A stretch of 23,062 nt of DNA from Oscillospiraceae bacterium. GTDB lineage: Bacteria > Bacillota_A > Clostridia > Oscillospirales > Oscillospiraceae. This document shows positions 1 through 9,600 of this stretch, piece by piece (position 1 is the first letter of the stretch; each line of letters opens with the position of its first letter). Both the position numbers and the translations under genes were made by a program. The stretch is taken from positions 1 through 23,062 of the forward strand of contig CADAPN010000059.1 of the NCBI GenBank assembly GCA_902789835.1, read 5' to 3'. The notes below the pieces were generated by a model, which saw only the letters and a list, made by a program, of their open reading frames with translations, ran no database searches and had not been told where the DNA came from.

Positions 1-51
1 TTAGTTTAACACAGGAGGTTTTCTCTGCCATATACTAAAGTCTTTTTTCCT

Positions 52-72
52 ACCCCCAGTTGAACTGGGGGT
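52..72 (+). terminator. Inverted repeat, possible weak terminator at left edge
   Basis: Perfect 10-bp arms (ACCCCCAGTT / AACTGGGGGT) are separated by one base and followed on the plus strand by TTATTAA. It could terminate a plus-strand gene lying left of the window. The T-run is weak, so a mobile-element end hairpin is an alternative that cannot be tested here. Positions 1-51 hold no recognisable gene. Confidence 0.35.
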
Positions 73-94
73 TTATTAACGCCTATTCGGCTCC

Positions 95-137
95 AAAAAG
101 CCCGCAGGCACGGAGGCTTTTCCGTATTCTGCGGGCT
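95..137 (-). terminator. Rho-independent terminator of the 44-aa ORF
   Basis: On the minus strand a 9-bp stem (AGCCCGCAG / CTGCGGGCT) with an inner ACGGA/TCCGT stem is followed directly by TTTTT. It lies 27 bases past the stop codon of the small ORF at 164-298, as expected for its transcription terminator. Confidence 0.75.
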
Positions 138-163
138 GTAAATTTCTATTGTGGCGCTCCGTC

Positions 164-298
164 TCAGCGAAGCTTATCCTCAAACATTCTGATGGACTCA
201 AGATTGCCCTTGGCATAGCACATTGCAAATGCGTACACGCCGTCTTCAAAAAAGTCATGGAGGATCTGCTTGAATGTTCTGTTGGTTTTGTTGCTCAT
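164..298 (-). CDS. Small 44-residue protein of unknown function
   Basis: A short ORF encoding 44 residues. It begins MSNKTNRTFKQIL and ends ESIRMFEDKLR, and it looks like a soluble, mostly helical protein with an aromatic and acidic middle (HDFFEDGVYAFAMCYAKG). No signal peptide or membrane segment is visible, and I do not recognise the family. Support for it being real: AAGGA lies 6 bases before the ATG; a TATAAT promoter sits about 35 bases upstream; a rho-independent terminator follows the stop within 30 bases. It lies downstream of the TRAP receptor gene on the same strand, but its own promoter and terminator suggest it is a separate unit. A small regulator or stress protein is possible, but nothing in the sequence decides this. 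Confidence 0.6.
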   Translation of the reverse strand: MSNKTNRTFKQILHDFFEDGVYAFAMCYAKGNLESIRMFEDKLR

Positions 299-333
299 TG
301 TTTTTCCTTCTTTCTTGTCTAACGACGATGCGC

Positions 334-361
334 ATTATATTCAAAAATGGGAGAAACGCAA
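334..361 (-). promoter_or_regulatory. Promoter of the 44-aa ORF
   Basis: On the minus strand TTGCGT (356-361) is followed after 16 bases by a perfect TATAAT (334-339). Predicted transcription start is near 327, giving a leader of about 30 bases before the ATG at 298. A TTGCACA/TGTGCAA palindrome abuts the -35 box. Confidence 0.55.
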
Positions 362-401
362 TGTGCAACTTGCACAAAATTTAATCCTTTCTTTTGTGCA
401 A
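362..401. promoter_or_regulatory. Candidate operator: three TTGCACA/TGTGCAA elements
   Basis: TGTGCAA (362-368) and TTGCACA (370-376) form a palindrome with a one-base centre. A further TGTGCAA lies at 395-401. The outer pair also forms a 10-bp inverted repeat, TTGCACAAAA (370-379) with TTTTGTGCAA (392-401). The cluster sits just upstream of the -35 box of the 44-aa ORF, a normal place for an activator or repressor. A hairpin ending the TRAP operon is an alternative, but there is no T-run. Confidence 0.45.
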
Positions 402-450
402 CCCTCACAACTTTCAGGCGCGGATCTGCGGTCTCTGCCGCCGCAGGCAC

Positions 451-1409
451 TCACTCAATGAGACCGATCTCGCGATAGTAGCGCTCGACCCCCGGATGCA
501 GCGGCACGCCGGCCAGATCTTCACAGGCCTTTTCCGGATCGGCCGCTTTCAGTGCGGCGAAGTTCTCCGTGAGGCTGTCCCAGTTTTCCCAGAAGACCTT
601 CGCCATCTGATACGCGGTCTCCTCATCTACATCCGCGGTGAGGAAAAGCGTCAGCTTCACCGCCGAGGTGGGGACGTCATCCTCCTGCCCGGCATAGGTT
701 CCGGCGGGAATCGTATAGGCGGCATACCAGGGATAGTCCTTCTGCAGCGCTTCCACGGTCTCCTCCGGAATCGCCAGCAGGTGCGCGTCGCTGCCGGTCA
801 GGATCTGCGTCACACCGGCATTAGGCGCGCCCGCCATAATCCAGGCGCCGTCCAGCTGCTTGTTCTGGATGGCGTCGGCCGAAGAGGCGACGTCCATATA
901 CTCCGTCTTCATGTCATCCAGGGTCAGGTCCGCTGTTGCCAGATGGTGGACCGCCTCGTCGATGGTGGTGGAGCCTGCCGCACCGACGGAGAAGTGTGCT
1001 CCCTTGAGATCGGCAATGGTCTCGATGCCGCTGGCATCGGTCACAACCACCTGATTCGGGTTATAATACAGTCCGGCAAAGATTTTGATATCCGGGTTTG
1101 CATCATCCTCAAAGGCATCCGTGCCCATCATGGACTGATAGACCAGATTCGCATTCGCAATGCCGATCTGTGCTTCGCCGTCCTTGGCCTGGTTCAGGTT
1201 GTCGACACCGCCGCCGGAGGGCGTCGCCACCGCACGCATCCCCTCAATGTTCTCTCGTTCCAGAGCTTTGCCACCTCCACGCTGATGGCATAGAAGGTTC
1301 CGGACGTGCCGGCCGTAACAAAGTTGATATCCGTGGCCGCGCTCGCGCTTGCAGGGATCGCCGCACACAGCAGCACCGCACACAGAACCAGGGTGAATAT
1401 TCTTTTCAT
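451..1409 (-). pseudogene. TAXI-family TRAP transporter solute receptor, frameshifted
   Basis: Extracytoplasmic solute-binding receptor of the TAXI (TRAP-associated extracytoplasmic immunogenic) family, which delivers a substrate to the membrane permease encoded just upstream. The start at 1409 follows AAGGAAG and gives a typical signal peptide, MKRIFTLVLCAVLLCAAIP, with cleavage predicted after an ASA motif near residue 24. The mature N-terminus carries the family-typical TAGTSGTFYAISVEVAKLW stretch. The frame then breaks in a GAGAGA run at about 1250-1257. Homology resumes in another frame as NIEGMRAVATPSGGGVDNLNQ and continues to the end (YYREIGLIE). Removing one AG, or adding one base, restores the frame, so this may be a sequencing error or a recent inactivation. 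The two halves together have about the normal length of 310-320 residues. The substrate is unknown. Confidence 0.88.
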
Positions 1410-1475
1410 CTTGTTTTTCTTCCTTTCTTCTGAATGATGGGATATGAATCGACGCACTCGGCGTTTCATCCTGAT

Positions 1476-3455
1476 TCAGGCCGGTGATGCCGGCGCCGCC
1501 CTGTGCAGAAACGCTTTTTCCAGCAGAACCTCCAGCACGATCAGGCCGGCTGCCGCCGCATCCGTCGTAAGGCTCGGACTCACGAACAGAATCCCCGCTG
1601 TCACCAGCAGTGCCCGGCAGAAGAGCCTCAGGGCCCGTACGCTGCCCCTCTCTTCTCCGATGGGCAGACCTGCCAGCCCGGAAGCCAGCGCCAGAACCCC
1701 GACGCAGGCCGTGAGGAACGCATAGGCCGTTGTTCCCGCCGCGACGCCCTCCGTGCTTCCGTAGAGCAGCACCGGATTGTCAAGGAAAAAGAAGGGAACG
1801 ATAAATCCCGCGATCCCCAGCTTGATGGCGATGAGGCTGGTCCTGGTCATATCGCTGTCGGCAATTCCGCTTGCCACATACGAGCTCATGGCAACAGGTG
1901 GCGTAATGTTGCTGAGGCAGGCATAAATCAGGCAGAACATGTTCGCCGCCATTTCGGTCGCGCCTACCCCCCGCAGGACCGGAACCGCCACGGCATAGAC
2001 GATTACGTAGGCGGCTACACCGGGAACCCCCATCCCGAGGATGATCGACATAAGCATCACCATCAGGCCGCCCAGAAACAGCTGGCCTTCTCCCACGACC
2101 TTCAGGATCAGGTTTCCGAAGTTGACCCCCAGCCCCGTCATGTTCACCGAGCCGATAATCACGCCGATGATGACGCAGCTCACCCCGACGCCGATCGCGC
2201 CGCGCGCCCCTTCCGCCACCGCCTGAAGGATGATCCGCGGCGTCATGCGCGTCTCCTTCCGGAGCCAGGAGACCGGGACCGTGACAAAGAGCGCCAGAAT
2301 CGCGGCATACAGGGGCGTGTACCCTGCAAACATCATCCAAAGCAGCAAAATCAGCGGCAGAAGCAGGTGGCCCCGCGCCTTCAGAACGACGGCCGCCTTC
2401 GGGATGTTCTCCGGGGCCAGTCCGGAGAGGCCGAGGCGCTTTGCCTCCAGATGCACCGACCAGAGCAGGCTGAGATAATACAGAAACGCGGGGATCGCCG
2501 CAGCCAGCATGACCTTCGTATAGCTCACCGACATGAACTCCGCCATGACGAAACCCACCGCGCCCATGATCGGCGGGGTAAACTGGCCGCCGGTGGACGC
2601 CACCGCCTCCACCGCCCCGGCAAATTCCTTTCTGTAACCGGTCTTCTTCATCAGCGGAATGGTGATGGTCCCGGTCGTGGCGACGTTTGCGATGGCGGAG
2701 CCGTTGATCATTCCCATCAGGGCCGATGCAATCACCGAGACCTTTGCCGGGCCTCCGGGGGACCGTCCCACCAGGGTCAGGGAAATGTCGTTGATGAACT
2801 GGGAAAAGCCGCTGTACTTCAGAAACGACCCGAACAGGATAAAGATGAAAATATACGTCGCCGAGACGCCGCTCCCGGTGCCGAGAATGCCGATCGTATC
2901 CCAGACCAGCGACTTGATCACCCGCTTCAGCGTGAAGGCCGCTGTGCCGAAGGTCCCCGGGACAAAGCGCCCCCACAGCGCGAAGTACGACAGGAACACC
3001 AGGGCAATGACGGCGAGGTTTCCGCTGGTCCGTCTTGCCGCCTCAAAGCAGACAAGAAGACAGACGATTCCCACCCGCACATCCGTGTCGTTCAGCCGCC
3101 CCGTCTTCGCCAGCGCGTCGTAGCGCCGCAGGATATAGGCAAAGCAGAAGACCGCCGCGACGCACAGCAGTAGGTCCCAGGCAGGAGGAAAGCGCCGCTT
3201 TCTCCGTTCCGTTTTCCAGGTCGGATAGAGCAGAAAGGCCAGCGGGAGCAGAATCATGATGTGCGCGGCGCGCAGTTTGACGGCGCCGAGACTTCCCGTC
3301 AGATTCGCCCAGAGCTGAAACCCGGCAAAGCCCGCCAGGATCACCGTGACGGCATCATCCATGAACCCGCTGTACACTCTGGTCCGGCTGTCGGACTCGG
3401 TCTCCGCCATCAGTTCCTGTGCCTTTCGCTCCGCTGTTTTCTCCGGCTTCTCCAC
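1476..3455 (-). CDS. TRAP transporter fused permease (DctQ-DctM type, TAXI-associated)
   Basis: Integral membrane permease of a TAXI-type TRAP transporter, combining the small (4-helix) and large (12-helix) permease parts in one chain of 659 residues. These secondary carriers use an ion gradient to import organic acids or similar solutes handed over by the receptor. The N-terminus is charged and cytoplasmic, followed by many hydrophobic helices. Family-typical motifs include NGSAIANVATTGTITIPLMK (near residue 250), GGQFTPPIMGAVGFVMAEFM (near 290) and GMGVPGVAAYVIVYAVAVPV in the C-terminal third. I prefer the GTG at 3455 because GGAGG lies 8 bases upstream; a GTG at 3464 overlaps that site and is less likely. 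The receptor gene follows after 66 bases on the same strand, so the two are co-transcribed from the promoter at 3501-3529. Confidence 0.93.
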   Translation of the reverse strand: MEKPEKTAERKAQELMAETESDSRTRVYSGFMDDAVTVILAGFAGFQLWANLTGSLGAVKLRAAHIMILLPLAFLLYPTWKTERRKRRFPPAWDLLLCVAAVFCFAYILRRYDALAKTGRLNDTDVRVGIVCLLVCFEAARRTSGNLAVIALVFLSYFALWGRFVPGTFGTAAFTLKRVIKSLVWDTIGILGTGSGVSATYIFIFILFGSFLKYSGFSQFINDISLTLVGRSPGGPAKVSVIASALMGMINGSAIANVATTGTITIPLMKKTGYRKEFAGAVEAVASTGGQFTPPIMGAVGFVMAEFMSVSYTKVMLAAAIPAFLYYLSLLWSVHLEAKRLGLSGLAPENIPKAAVVLKARGHLLLPLILLLWMMFAGYTPLYAAILALFVTVPVSWLRKETRMTPRIILQAVAEGARGAIGVGVSCVIIGVIIGSVNMTGLGVNFGNLILKVVGEGQLFLGGLMVMLMSIILGMGVPGVAAYVIVYAVAVPVLRGVGATEMAANMFCLIYACLSNITPPVAMSSYVASGIADSDMTRTSLIAIKLGIAGFIVPFFFLDNPVLLYGSTEGVAAGTTAYAFLTACVGVLALASGLAGLPIGEERGSVRALRLFCRALLVTAGILFVSPSLTTDAAAAGLIVLEVLLEKAFLHRAAPASPA

Positions 3456-3478
3456 GCGCTTCACCTCCCACCCGTTCG

Positions 3479-3502
3479 CTTTAGCATGATAGCTTGCTAA
3501 AG
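3479..3502. promoter_or_regulatory. Palindromic operator over the TRAP operon start site
   Basis: CTTTAGCA (3479-3486) and TGCTAAAG (3495-3502) are perfect 8-bp arms with an 8-bp spacer. The palindrome begins inside the -10 box and covers the predicted transcription start, the classic position of a repressor site. No regulator gene is adjacent. Confidence 0.55.
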
Positions 3503-3529
3503 TATACTGAAGATTCCGGTTCTTGTCAA
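3501..3529 (-). promoter_or_regulatory. Strong promoter of the TRAP operon
   Basis: On the minus strand TTGACA (3524-3529), a 17-base spacer and TATACT (3501-3506) make a near-consensus housekeeping promoter. Transcription would start near 3494, about 40 bases before the permease start codon at 3455. Confidence 0.75.
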
Positions 3530-3535
3530 GAAAGA

Positions 3536-3582
3536 CCCCTGAAACGGGATGAGAGCTTGTCGCTCTTCTCCCGCCTCAGGGG
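3536..3582 (-). terminator. Terminator after the large surface-protein gene
   Basis: A long interrupted hairpin pairs CCCCTGA with TCAGGGG, CGGGA with TCCCG and AGAGC with GCTCT around a 5-base loop. On the minus strand it is followed by TCTTTCTTG. It lies 38 bases past the stop codon at 3620 and ends just before the -35 box of the TRAP promoter, insulating the two units. Confidence 0.65.
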
Positions 3583-3619
3583 TGCGTGTTTATGGATGGG
3601 TGTGCCTCGCCGCTTCGGT

Positions 3620-6600
3620 TCAGGCGGCTTCGTCCGCGTGCAGCAGGGTTTTCACCACGGCCGAGGGGATTACGTGGTCGCTGGGGCTGACAAAGCGGAT
3701 CAATACGTCCGCGCTTGCGTCCACATCGCGTGTAACGATCCTGACGCTGCCGCCGCACTTGAGTTCCAGGGAATAGAGATTGCCGTCCCGGACGGATGCC
3801 CCCAGGCTGCAGTCTTCATAGCTGATGTTGAGGTCCTTCAGCTCCGGAATAACCTGTTCGACGATGTCGCCGGTTTTATCCGCTTCCACCGTCAGGGTAT
3901 ACATCTGGCCGCTGCCCAGCTCTGTGACGGAATAATTGCCCTGCAGGAACATCTCCCGCATCAGCGGGATCAGCTGTGCCGCATCCAGCAGTCTTGTCTC
4001 GGCGGTACTGAGGACCTTTCCGTCCGAGGTACAGGAGGCTTCATTCGTGAAATACACCCGGAAAAGCCGGCTGCCGACACAACTGACATCCTTGCCCTCC
4101 ACCTTCTGGCGGAAGTAGCTGTAAGAGTCGTCCAGTGAAAGGACACCGCAGTCGGCATTTACCGTGATGGTCGCATCGAGCGTTTCCGCCCGGTCGTTTT
4201 TGAACCACGCGGCAAACAGACGAAGCATATCTCCCGTCATGAATTCGCGTCCCTCGCCTCCGGATGCGATCGCATCCAAAACGGCCTGGGGAACGACAGG
4301 CCTCTCCGAAAGCGGCTGCGGCCGGAAGTCTCCTTCAAAGCGGAAGCTTGTACCGTTTTCCGTTCTGCCTTCTCCGGTCAGGCGGATCTGAGTCGGGGTT
4401 CCGTTCTGAACATCCATCTCGGCGTGGAGCTGATCGCCGCTGAACACGGCGTCAAAGTCTTCACTGAGATAGAGCGAGAGGATCTGCTCCACCGTCTCGC
4501 TGTCGATTTCGGTACTGTAGCGTACGATGTCATTCACCTTTTCCCGCACAACGTGCCCTTTGCGCACCGCGTTCAGGGCCAGGCGCAGCAGATTCCGCTG
4601 ATCGATCTTGCTGCTGACGAGCTTGAAAGCTCTTCCGTTTTCCAGATAGAGCGTGCCGTTTGCGATATACAGGTCAATCCCGTACTGATCCGCGCAGATG
4701 ATCATGTTGCCGTCCTGCGAGATCTGCTGGAGTGTGCTCGACAATTCGATCTCCTCGCCGTCCATCTGAAGATGGATCTCGCTCTGGAAATCAGCCTCCT
4801 GTGTGGTCAGCGTCTTGAGCAGCCGATACCCCGCAAAGCCCGACTGAAGCCAGCCGGTCTGAAGCAGAAGCATCACGATTAAAGCAGCTGCCGCAAGAGC
4901 AATGCAGAGAATGGTGATCAGTTTTCGATGGCTCCGGATCCAGGTCCGGAGTTTATACTCCGCTCTCTTGTTTTTCGGTTTCCGAGTTGTTGTTTTGAGC
5001 TTCTTCACAAGCGCCACGATAATCCTGATCACAAGAATCAGGAGCAGCAGGAATCCGGCCAGATAGGCCAGGAACCACCAGGACTGCACCGTGGAGACCA
5101 GTGCGATCTCCGGCTCATTCCCCGGCGCTTCGAAACTGTAATAACTTCCGAAAACCTCCGGTCGGACACGCTCGTACCCTTTTTCCGTCTTCAGATACAG
5201 GCGATAGTCCGCCGTTGCGCCGTCCGGGCTCATATAATGGACGGTGTGCTCCTCCAGGCCGTCCTCGGGGATTTCAAGCTTCAGTTTCTCCTTCACATCC
5301 ACGCAGATGGAGTAATCCGGCTCGTGGAAGATGGAGAGAATCTGTTCTTTTGCCGTCTGCAGCCAGCCTGTCCGGAAGCGGTCAATCTCCCGTTCCTCCA
5401 CCGGAAGGACTTCTGTGCTGATGGAATCTCCTTCCTGGAACTGGCCGATGACATAGACGGCCGGCCGCCCGTTTTCACGTGCCAGTTCGCTCCCGAGTGC
5501 GGTTTCGCTGCGGCGGTACTCCGCCGTCACCGTCGTGTCAAAACGCAGGTCGGTCAGGTCCGTACGGTCCCATACCGCATAGGCACCGTCCCTGCTTTCC
5601 ACCTCCGGAAAGACATCTCTGCCGAAGGATGCGCCGTATTCGAAATCGACCGTCTTCACCGTCTCTCCGTCCACGACAAAGCTAAGAGTGAAAACTTTGC
5701 TCTCCTCCGGAAGCGTCACAACGGAATTGAATACGGAGAAGAGGATCGGCTCTGCCTTCCCGTAAACGCTGAGTTTATTGAGACCGGCAAAGCCCGCCGG
5801 CACAAAGAAGTTTTCCTGATACTCTCCTTCCGCACCGCCGGAGATCGCGCCGGAGAACTGCGGCCTTCCCTCGATCTCGACCAGGGAATAGCTTGTCGAG
5901 ACCTGGCTCGGCTGATCGTCCTTTCCGGTGGCGGTGTAGCCGTTTCCAAGGATTCCTCCGACGTATTTTGTCCCGTTCAGCCTGCAGCGGGAAACGCAGC
6001 TCTGTACCGTGCCGTAGCTGAGTCCGACAATACCGCCGGCATAGGCGCCGTCCTCCAGTCCGGCCGAACCGTAGGCGGCACAGTTCGTGATGTAGCCGAT
6101 ATCCGCCTTTCCGACGATGCCGCCGACACACTCATACCAGGCGTTGACGGCTGCGTCATTGACCGAGCGGGATACCACGCTGCGGTAGGAAAAGCGTTTT
6201 CTGAGCAGGGCGTCGGTACTGGTCAGATCCAGATCCGGATCCAGCGCGTTTTCCAGCGCCATCACGCCGGCGATGCCGCCGACATTGGTCTCACCGGTGA
6301 CCTCACCGACATTTCGGCAGTCCGTGATTTTCCCGAGGGTAATCGCATCGGCCGTCGCGCTGGCTGACTCGTCCACGATCATATCTTCGTTCTGAGACGA
6401 TGCCAGCAGATCCACCGTCTGCAGGGCGCTTCCCGAGAGTGCGTCCAGATTGTTTGAGATTGCTTCCAGATCCTGCCGGAGCACCCCGGAGCCCTCATCA
6501 AGGCTGGCTGACATGGACTGGACCTGTCCGGCCATTCCCGAGACCGTATCGATAATCACCGTCCGGAGATTCGTCACGGAGGACGGGTCTGTGATACTGA

Positions 6601-9600
6601 GCTCACGAAAGGCCTGTTCAATCGGGGTCAGGAAGCCCGAAAGCCCGTTGAGCTGGCCGGAGATGTCACTGGACAGAACATCGGCATCATGGATGGCATC
6701 GTTGATCGACTGATGCAGCGCGTACATCCGATAGCTGAGCGCGCCGGTCAGGTTTGTCGGCTGAGAGACCTCGACATAGGGCTCCGCCTGGCCGACGATG
6801 CCTCCCACGTCTTTCCGTCCGTACACGGCACCCTCGTTGCGCGATCCGTTGATGTAGCCTTTGCTGCGTCCGGCGATGCCGCCGACATTATAACCCAGTC
6901 GGGAATAGCCTACCGATTCTCTGCTCACACAGTATTCGATAAAGCCCTCGTTGTATCCACAGACACCGCCGGAGTCGGTGGTGATCCCCGCCGTCTCTGT
7001 GGTCAGGCTGTGGAAGAAATTCAGAAGGCTGCTGGTGTCGATGTCGTCAAGCTGGAGACTCGGGTCGACACTCTCCGTGTTGACATAGCAGCTGCTGTCG
7101 CAGGAAATCAGCGTGCCGTAGTTTACGCCGCAGATTCCGCCGATCTGGCTCAGGCCGGACACGGTTGCCGTGCTCCGGCTGCCTGTGACAATTCCGGTCA
7201 CTTCATTGCGGCCGACCAAACCGCCGGTCTCCAGCTTTCCGGCTACCGTCCCGCTGAACGAGCAGTTCAGGACACAGCCCCGGTTCAGTCCCACCAGGCC
7301 GCCGGTCATATTGTTGTCCCCGCCGGGTACGACGACACCGGTCACCGTGAGGTTTTTCACGATGGCGTCCATGCCGGTCTCCAGGAAGAATCCGCAGGGG
7401 GCCAGAGGATCGCTCAGGCTCACATCAAAAATGCTGTGCCCGCGTCCGTCGAAGCTGCCGTTGAAAAGCGGAATCGGCTGGAAATCCACGTCCGAGAGAG
7501 AGAGGTCGTTGTCAAGCACAACCGGCAGATGATCCGACCAGGTATCCAGGGAGCAGTTCTCCGAAAACGCGATCAGGTCCTCCACCGTGCGGATATGCAG
7601 CACTTCCTTGTTGTAGTTCGTTTCCGGCCGCTCCAGATCGATGGGTGTGCGCGGATAGGACTGGGCCTGGGTGGATGAGCCGGTCGGACCGTAGTATGGT
7701 GTGCTGTTGCTGCTTCCCCGGTTGGACGAGTTAAAGGTCGAGATTCTGTCCCACACCGCGTAAAGGATCAGATCCTCATTGATTTCGTATACATCGCCCG
7801 GGTACCAGGCGACCCGGCCGGACGTGCGTTCCGTTGCCCAGCCCTTGAAGTTATAATGGGAACGGGTCGGCTGTTCCAGGCTGAGTGTCAGCGGGACATT
7901 CTCCTGCTTGGTCTGTTCCGCAGGCGGTTTGGTTCCTCCGTTGGCATAGTACCGCACCCTGTAAGTGGGCTTCCCCGCGGAGGCATAGACATTGCTCACC
8001 TTGAAGCCCCAGGCGCCGTTTCCCGACTGCGAGCTTTTCAGATAAATCCGTACGGTATTGTCAAACACGGTCACGGTATTGCCCACGAGAAGGTTGCCGG
8101 TAAAAACACCGAGCGGGTTTTTCTTCCCGTCTGTGACAATGACCGTATCCGGCAGGGTCAGGTCGCTCTGTATGTCAAAGGTCACCGTCAGCGTCGTCGC
8201 TGTGGGATCCGTATACTGCCAGAACTTGTCTACCGGCCTGTTATACGGATGCTCCGACTCCAGCTTTGTCCAGTCCGTCACGATAACCGCGTCATTGATC
8301 ACCGTAATCGTACAGGAAGCAGCTGCTTCCATGGTGCCTTCCGTATTCTGTACCGGTGTATTGTCCGAAGCCCGGACCGCCGTGGCCTTGACGGTGACAG
8401 GGGTTTGCGCCGTTCGCTTCAGTGCTTTGACGGTGCATGTCCCGGTTACGGTTCCGGCCGTATCGTCTCTCGCCGTTTCCTCGAAATCCACGATTTCCAC
8501 CGCCGTTTTGTCTGAGGTCTCCCAGACAATGGAAAGACCGGACGTGTCGGTCGAGGTCATGGTTGCGGTGATGACAGCGGTATCCAGGGATTCCAGTTCA
8601 TACTGGCTCTGAGCCAGCGTGATATCGGCAGTCGGTGCCGGTGTTGACGATGCATCTCCCTCTGCGTCAAGAGACGCACCGGCTCCGGCGGCTGTGTCCC
8701 CAGGCGCGCCAAGAGTCCCGCCGGTTGTCGTGGCTGTATCCCCAGGTGTGCCCGGAGTCCCGCCGGTTGTCGTGCCTGTATCCCCAGGTGCGCCCGGAGT
8801 CCCGCCGGTTGTCGTGCCTGCATCCGCGGGCGCGCCCAAAGACGCGCCGGCTGCAGCGCCGGGATTTGCGGCATTGAGATTTCCACCCGTCTGCATCGGT
8901 GTGTTGATGTCCTTCAGCGGATCTGCAAAACTCTGCGCCTGAACAAGCTGGTCTTCTTCTCCTGCCTCCGCAACGTCGGTCACCTGAAATCCCCAGCCGG
9001 TATTCTCGTCACTGTCGCTGATCAGCCAGATCCGGAACGTGTTGCTGGGTATGGCGATGGTCCGTCCGGCGAGTTCTGAAATGTTGTCCGATTTGTAGCT
9101 GTACTGCTCATTGTCTCCGAACTCCAGCACCAGGAAGTCACCGGTGCCGAGTGCTGTCTCCGGCGCAAACGTAAGCGCCAGGCTGCTCGCTTCACTGATC
9201 GAGAATTCCCAGAACCGGTTTTCACCGTCCCGGTAGGGGTGCTCGGAAGCAAGCTGCTGTTCACTCCCGTTTTCCGCCCTCGCGCTCGCGGTGGCGGTGA
9301 TGGTTGCGGTGCCGCTCCCCGTTGCCCCGCGCCCGACAGCTGTCACAAGGCCGTTTGCATCGACCGTAGCCACCGTCGGATCGGAGCTGGTCCAGGTCAC
9401 GCTCTGGTCACAGGTTTCGGGGTATACCTGCGCCGTGAGTTGAAAAACCTCCAGCGCGTCCAGCGCTGCCGATTCGCAGTCCACCGTAATCTCTTCCGCC
9501 CAGGTCGCTGTCTCTTCTGCGCCGGGCTGCAGATCGGTGGGGGTGCCGCCGGCTTCTCCGGTTGGTTCTCCCGTCGGTTCTCCCGTCGGTTCTCCCGTCG

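Noticed and set aside
76..258. 60-codon minus-strand ORF at the left edge
   Set aside because: It overlaps the 44-codon ORF in another frame, runs through the terminator hairpin and lacks a ribosome binding site.
394..1293. Long plus-strand ORF opposite the TAXI receptor
   Set aside because: It is antisense to a clear receptor gene, is rich in Arg/His/Gly as expected for a GC-rich shadow frame, and has no ribosome binding site.
1503..3173. 556-codon plus-strand ORF opposite the TRAP permease
   Set aside because: Its composition is typical of a reverse frame of a membrane protein, with no domains and no start signal.
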